Of a stretch of 64,000 nt of DNA, positions 61,401-64,000 are shown piece after piece. The notes beneath the pieces were generated by a model. The model worked only from the letters and a program-made list of their open reading frames with translations. It had not been told where the DNA came from and made no database searches. This DNA is from CAYGDP01 sp964348665. GTDB lineage: Bacteria > Verrucomicrobiota > Verrucomicrobiia > Palsa-1439 > CAYGDP01. How positions within the stretch are numbered: position 1 is the first letter of the stretch; each line of letters opens with the position of its first letter. The stretch covers positions 65,072 to 129,071 of the forward strand of contig CAYGDP010000011.1 of NCBI GenBank assembly GCA_964348665.1. Direction: 5' to 3'. Both the position numbers and the translations under genes were made by a program.

Positions 61401-62577
61401 ATTTCTCGCGATGAGTCGCCAGCATCGCCGGATCGTCAATGGTGATTTGCGCCGGTCGAGTGCTGGCCAGAATGCCGTAGAGCGCGTAGTAATCGCGCTG
61501 GGTGATGGCGTCGAATTTATGGTCGTGACAACGCGCGCAGGCCAGGGTCAACCCCTGAAAAGTTTTGCCGAGCACGTCAATTTGATTTTCCACGGAGTTG
61601 ACTTGTTCATCGAGCGTATCAATGGGCTGAAAACCATGTTCCACGAAACGCCAGTGCGCCGTCCCAAGCGAGGATTCATTGAGATGCTCGGCCCGATTCC
61701 AGCGCGGGTTGGGCAAAAGATCACCCGCGATGTGCTCCCGCACCAGTTGATCGTAGGGCACGTCGCCGTTAAACGCGCGGATAAGATAATCGCGATAGCG
61801 CCACGCGTGCGGAATGGGCGGGTCACCTTCGCTGCCGTGCGTTTCGGCATAGCGCACCAGGTCCAACCAATGCCGCGCCCAGCGTTCGCCGAACTGTGGC
61901 GTGTCCAGCAACCGATCCACCAACTTCTCGTACGCGCGAGGCGATGAATCCGCCAGAAAATCACTGATTTCCTGCGGCGAAGGCGGCAGGCCTCGGAGAG
62001 CGAAACTGAGCCGGCGAATCAAGATACGACGATCGGCTGCGGGCGCAGGTCCTAGTTTCTGGGTTTCCAACCCCGCGAGAATGAAATTATCCACCGGTGT
62101 TTTCGCCCAGCGCGAATCGCGCACGGCCGGAACTTTGGATTTCTTGACCGGCTGCCAAGCCCAATGCGACGCTTGGGATTTGGAGTTTGGAGTTTGGGTT
62201 TTCCCCGCTTCAGCGGGGTACGGCGCTCCCATTTCAACCCATTTGACCAGAACTGCGATCTCGGCATCGGGAAGTTTGGTCTTGGGCGGCATCTGGAGGT
62301 CTTCGTCCTCGTACCGCACCGCCTTGATCATCAAACTTTGGTCGGCCTTGCCCGGAACAACGACCGGGCCGGACTCGCCGCCTTCCATCCATCTCTCTTT
62401 GGTGTCAAGCCGCAAGCCGCCTTTGATTTTTTCGGCATCGGCGCTGTGGCACTTGTAACATCGCTCGACGAAAATCGGGCGCACGCGCTTCTCGTAAAAT
62501 TCCACCCCGGTTGTGTCGGCAGCGGACGATTCGAGAACGAGAATGAAACCAAGGACGATGAGAGAAGCGCGGCTCAT
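58483..62577 (-). CDS. Exported cytochrome c-like / DUF1549 / LamG / DUF1553 protein
   Basis: 1364 residues from ATG 62577, chosen for its signal peptide (MSRASLIVLGFILVLESSAA); ATG 62607 is an alternative. Domain order: a PSCyt1-type haem domain with C40-Y-K-C43-H44, DUF1549 (about 130-380) with a second motif CARCHDHKFD near residue 345, and a coiled coil. A LamG-like region (about 510-670, EAWVALSTLDQGGGG, EEARLYDHALNPAQL) and a second helical part follow, then DUF1553 from about residue 1090 (NPLTARVIVNRLWHHLFGRGLVPTVDNFG, YQMSAGETS). Proteins of this type are a PVC hallmark; they pair with DUF1501 and may be periplasmic redox enzymes acting on polymers. A dispersed repeat is embedded in the linker at 62173-62218. 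Confidence 0.88.
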   Translation of the reverse strand: MSRASLIVLGFILVLESSAADTTGVEFYEKRVRPIFVERCYKCHSADAEKIKGGLRLDTKERWMEGGESGPVVVPGKADQSLMIKAVRYEDEDLQMPPKTKLPDAEIAVLVKWVEMGAPYPAEAGKTQTPNSKSQASHWAWQPVKKSKVPAVRDSRWAKTPVDNFILAGLETQKLGPAPAADRRILIRRLSFALRGLPPSPQEISDFLADSSPRAYEKLVDRLLDTPQFGERWARHWLDLVRYAETHGSEGDPPIPHAWRYRDYLIRAFNGDVPYDQLVREHIAGDLLPNPRWNRAEHLNESSLGTAHWRFVEHGFQPIDTLDEQVNSVENQIDVLGKTFQGLTLACARCHDHKFDAITQRDYYALYGILASTRPAQITIDDPAMLATHREKLQRLKMQIKVKLADAWSQEAAVLPQRLLESLATQEEEMKSARLRADEVRTRIREREQQVFAIEKPAREQILRARGKTVAVTELPSPLAAWNFEGDARDAKGNLHGQMFGGARVERGRLILDGKGAFARTEPLQLGRTLREKTLEAWVALSTLDQGGGGVITVETRDGVVFDSIVFAERQAGKWMAGSDFGRRTRDFDVSQENAKPTDLVHMAIVYAGDNSIALFRNGVAYGKAYKPAASELQTYNSDARVLFGMRHTGGGRAFLAGEIEEARLYDHALNPAQLAASFQAGPQTLTTAELLAAMTDAQRQQRAALIKEIEQLRSELEKLSPEQKPADPWRAALTDAVKNKANPLHAWMLLREKSPTDLQSEWRALDDFWRGELESRRKFNRENFKPLWDLTANDYEKWFKHGVGLPVHSAPAGEFFIEPQGDRVINGIYPAGVYSHLSSQKLNGVLTSPRFQLPATSLSVRFLGDRGGGVRVIVDNYPLGENGTYPQDRPSRDEMSWVRLDTSYRKGSMAYIEFATYDDLTRARRPERKDKSQGEDGRSYFGVAQVVFHDGSQLPKDETAPIAFLLQGETPQSPQALSQRYSEQLQSTVAAWRAGRLSESQQVFLDYFVRKGLLSNSLQQLPAVAALVEEYRRLEKDVPTPRRAPGVLEAAGFDQPLMTRGNHKQLKESVPRRYLDALGAKPCQSAQSGRLELAQQIASAKNPLTARVIVNRLWHHLFGRGLVPTVDNFGRLGEKPSHPELLDYLAARFIEDGWSVKRMIRLLVTSQTYQMSAGETSPAALQLDPANQFFARFPVRRLEAEAIRDAMLAVSGQLNPQLFGPSVGSSDNRRSLYLATRRTAPQAFLDVFDQPRPASTRGARDATNLPAQSLMMMNDGFVTGLARAWANQLSQQKLASPDERVRQMFLQALGREPTELELKRAREFLARLASELQMSVDQPQNHGDVLQPFAQSLFNLKEFIYMR
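62173..62218 (+). repeat. Dispersed TTTGGAGTTTGG repeat plus palindrome inside the cytochrome/DUF1549 gene
   Basis: On the plus strand TTTGGAGTTTGGAGTTTGG (62179-62197) is followed by a perfect 7-bp palindrome, CCCCGCT-TC-AGCGGGG (62203-62218). In the protein it becomes the linker AEAGKTQTPNSKSQ between the haem domain and DUF1549. A similar GGATTTGGAGTTTCGGGG string sits in the signal peptide of the gene at 46838. It looks like an intergenic repeat captured by a coding region. Confidence 0.45.
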
Positions 62578-62810
62578 GCGAGGAAATCTTATACGAATCA
62601 CGCCCATATTCCATCCATCAGTTCGATTACATTCGTGCATGGCTGTGGTCGCGGCCGACCATCGGAGTTTATCACGAACCCCGACACGTGCAAGAGCAAG
62701 AGTCGGGGGAAGTGAACACGGATTCACGCGTATTTTTGCAGCCCGCAAATCAACCGCTCGGTTTTGGAACTCGATGCTTTCACTTATTTCTAATGGTCAC
62801 AAAGAATTTA

Positions 62811-62856
62811 CCCGCCGAGCAGTCCGCCAAACGGCTCGGCGGATAAATTTGGCGGG
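62811..62856. repeat. Nested inverted repeats with two competing hairpins
   Basis: Hairpin A pairs CCGCCGAGC (62812-62820) with GCTCGGCGG (62834-62842), 9 bp. Hairpin B pairs CCGCCAAA (62824-62831) with TTTGGCGG (62848-62855), 8 bp. CCCGCC and GGCGGG form the outer ends. A and B overlap, so both cannot form at once. It may be a mobile palindromic element or part of the 5' leader of the cytochrome gene; the latter is less likely, because the gap to its start is over 230 nt. Confidence 0.55.
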
Positions 62857-62875
62857 CACGAAAATCTCAAAAATA

Positions 62876-62910
62876 TTTTTTGCGCCTCTTTGTGCCTTTC
62901 GTGGCAATTC
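62876..62910 (+). repeat. CTTTTTGTGCC-type dispersed repeat, copy 1
   Basis: Reads TTTTTTGCGCCTCTTTGTGC followed by CTTTCGTGGCAATTC. It is in the same orientation as the copy at 63035-63070 and alike at most positions. Confidence 0.6.
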
Positions 62911-62951
62911 ATTTCGGGATCGAGAACATTGATTCACCTAACTTTTTTGTA

Positions 62952-62983
62952 TGGCCACAAGAAACACGAAAGGCCACAAAAAG
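62952..62983 (-). repeat. CTTTTTGTGCC-type dispersed repeat, inverted copy
   Basis: On the minus strand it reads CCTTTTTGTGGCCTTTCGTG followed by TTTCTTGTGGCC. Being inverted relative to its neighbours, it could pair with the copy at 63035-63070 in a single strand. Confidence 0.55.
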
Positions 62984-63034
62984 GTTTCGAGCCTCGGAAG
63001 GTTCGAACCCTTATATTCTGTTCATGCTGCATCA

Positions 63035-63070
63035 TTTTTTGTGCCTCTTTGTGCTTTTCGTGGCTAATCA
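63035..63070 (+). repeat. CTTTTTGTGCC-type dispersed repeat, copy 3
   Basis: Reads TTTTTTGTGCCTCTTTGTGC followed by TTTTCGTGGCTAATCA, similar in sequence and orientation to copy 1. It ends about 20 nt before the ankyrin remnant. Confidence 0.6.
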
Positions 63071-63092
63071 AACTTTCTCGCACAAGCATGTC

Positions 63093-63152
63093 CTACTCCT
63101 TCGCCCCCGCCTTCCGCAAAATCTCGGCGACCTCTTTGTGTTTGTTGTCGAG
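63093..63152 (-). pseudogene. Remnant of an ankyrin-repeat gene 3' end
   Basis: Twenty codons on the minus strand encode LDNKHKEVAEILRKAGAKE and a TAG stop. This is nearly the same as the end of the ankyrin protein at 63794-64000 (LDNEHKEITDLLRKAGARE). The DNA matches at 47 of 60 positions. It begins right after the stop of the gene at 63155, with no start codon of its own, so it is a duplicated or residual fragment. Confidence 0.7.
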
Positions 63153-63154
63153 CG

Positions 63155-63745
63155 TTAGGGGACTGGGACGCCCTTGAACACAATTTCTTCATTGCCGAAT
63201 CGCAAGATTAGTTCCGCCTTACGGGCTTCACGAACGCGACCTGACATCGTAAAGAACAATAGAACCGACTGCTCAGGCTTCTCTACTCGCGGTGGTGCGG
63301 TCGGAAAAAGCATTTGCGCGGCGGGTGAAAAGTCGAGCGCGACTTGTGCGACACCACTCGCGCGACCATCGATCGGAGCCAATTCGCCGTTGACGAGCCT
63401 TTGCACCTTCAACGACTCAACTATTTCCTGGCCATCCGCGGTTTGAATCTTAATGCCAATCGGCCCAAGCCGCCTCGGATGATCGCTAATACCCTCGGCT
63501 AAAACCGCTACACGCAACCACGGAATCACGTTATCGCCGTGCTTCCGACCTCCGTCAGCGGCCAGCTCTTGCGATTCGAGAAATGCGACTCCCTTGGTGA
63601 TTCCGAGCAGCGTGACGCGCACCTTTGAGCTTGCCTGTTGACCGCCATAGATTGCAACAGTGGCAGCCTGCTTTTCCTCACCATGGACGATACCGAGTAA
63701 GAAGCCGAAAACTACAATCAACCATCCGATTCGATTTGTTTGCAT
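63155..63745 (-). CDS. Secreted protein of unknown function
   Basis: 196 residues with a signal peptide (IGWLIVVFGFLLGIVHG). The mature part is predicted beta-rich (VAIYGGQQASSKVRVTLLGI, VIPWLRVAVLAEGI, GIKIQTADGQEIVESLKVQRLVNGE, LILRFGNEEIVFKGVPVP), likely a single beta-sandwich. No family recognised. It is flanked on the downstream side by an ankyrin tail remnant (63093-63152) and on the upstream side by an ankyrin gene end (63794), all in the same direction. Confidence 0.6.
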   Translation of the reverse strand: MQTNRIGWLIVVFGFLLGIVHGEEKQAATVAIYGGQQASSKVRVTLLGITKGVAFLESQELAADGGRKHGDNVIPWLRVAVLAEGISDHPRRLGPIGIKIQTADGQEIVESLKVQRLVNGELAPIDGRASGVAQVALDFSPAAQMLFPTAPPRVEKPEQSVLLFFTMSGRVREARKAELILRFGNEEIVFKGVPVP

Positions 63746-63793
63746 AACATTCTTTCTTTTTGGTTTTCCCCAGCCCGGGTTTAGTTGAGAAGC

Positions 63794-64000
63794 TTACTCC
63801 CTCGCACCTGCTTTACGCAAGAGGTCGGTGATCTCTTTGTGTTCATTGTCGAGAGCGTAGAAGAGTGGCGTCTTGCCTGCTTTATCGTTCGCATTCACAT
63901 CGGCTTTCGCGGTGATCAACAGCTCGACGATTTCCTTTTGTCGCCGTGACGTGACCTCGGTATTTTGAGCCAGGGATGTGTTAGTCTGGGCGCGAAAACG
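63794..64000 (-). CDS. Ankyrin-repeat protein, C-terminal end (5' part outside window)
   Basis: The frame is open to the right edge; 68 codons and a TAA stop are visible. The sequence IVELLITAKADVNANDKAGKTPLFYALDNEHKEITDLLRKAGA contains one complete and one final ankyrin repeat (TPLxxAL, HKEITDLLRKAGA). Ankyrin arrays mediate protein-protein contacts. The preceding part of the visible frame lacks a repeat signature, so there may be more repeats beyond the window. It was found by reading the strand at the edge, not as a complete gene. Confidence 0.75.
   Translation of the reverse strand, partial: RFRAQTNTSLAQNTEVTSRRQKEIVELLITAKADVNANDKAGKTPLFYALDNEHKEITDLLRKAGARE

Larger units (their letters stand above)
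62578..63092. other. Gene-free, repeat-rich stretch
   Basis: About 515 bases without a plausible gene; open frames crossing it have no ribosome site or family resemblance. It contains a pair of mutually exclusive hairpins (62811-62856) and three copies of the CTTTTTGTGCC-type repeat. It leads into a truncated ankyrin fragment. The promoter of the exported cytochrome gene should lie near its left end. Confidence 0.6.

Noticed and set aside
62985..63012. A GGTTCGAACCC string resembling a tRNA T-arm
   Set aside because: There is no D-arm, anticodon stem or acceptor partner within the right distance, so it is not a tRNA.

Overview
The window is a 64 kb piece of a draft bacterial genome, probably metagenome-derived, since it has a 100-N scaffold gap at 34627-34726. 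Gene content points to the PVC group, most likely Verrucomicrobiota, although no marker gene here settles the phylum. The evidence is a cytochrome-type DUF1549/DUF1553 protein beside a Tat-exported DUF1501 protein, many type II pseudopilin-like proteins, an LEPR-like N-terminus on a giant Calx-beta protein, and an ECF sigma factor beside a Ser/Thr kinase. No rRNA, CRISPR array, insertion sequence or phage gene was seen. There is one tRNA, tRNA-Pro(TGG).

Layout. (1) 1-13857, plus strand: the end of a GT39-like membrane glycosyltransferase, two secreted proteins, a GH38 alpha-mannosidase, a beta-hydroxyacid dehydrogenase, a large secreted six-hairpin-like protein, a pseudopilin, a DUF4838-like protein and an SF2 helicase. 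This looks like a glycan-utilisation locus with a helicase at its end. (2) 13854-26898, minus strand: an aa3-type cytochrome c oxidase locus in the order cupredoxin-like protein, coxA, coxC, subunit IV, two small membrane proteins, coxB, ctaA, ctaB, second cupredoxin-like lipoprotein, SCO and DUF420. Four further genes follow, including an amidohydrolase and an SGNH hydrolase. (3) 27082-38861, plus strand: two lipoproteins, then a giant secreted metzincin, PPC, 17 x Calx-beta and 7 x FG-GAP protein broken by the scaffold gap. (4) 39026-42924: tRNA-Pro and a kinase, ECF sigma, anti-sigma-like and PDZ cassette. (5) 42994-56068, minus strand: a dense locus with five pseudopilins. Two are paired with Zn-ribbon membrane proteins and two with HEAT-like membrane proteins. 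The locus also holds an FG-GAP protein, an endonuclease/phosphatase-fold protein and a PDZ/toroid protein. An AraC regulator at 56200 is divergent from it. (6) 57024-64000, minus strand: the DUF1501 and cytochrome/DUF1549/DUF1553 pair, a repeat-rich intergenic stretch, a secreted protein and the end of an ankyrin protein.

Main points of interest. The FG-GAP gene at 48688-50037 has a single in-frame TGA immediately before a Cys codon. A hairpin that meets the published bacterial SECIS geometry follows it, so the gene is a candidate selenoprotein of a family not known to me to contain selenocysteine. A 59-nt element (46/59 identical) lies in front of both large pseudopilin transcription units and overlaps the start of the AraC gene, which suggests an operator. 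The scaffold gap is flanked by an exact 49-nt duplication; merging the two copies restores one uninterrupted reading frame of about 2780 residues. Dispersed CTTTTTGTGCC-type repeats occur between genes and also appear to encode a signal peptide.
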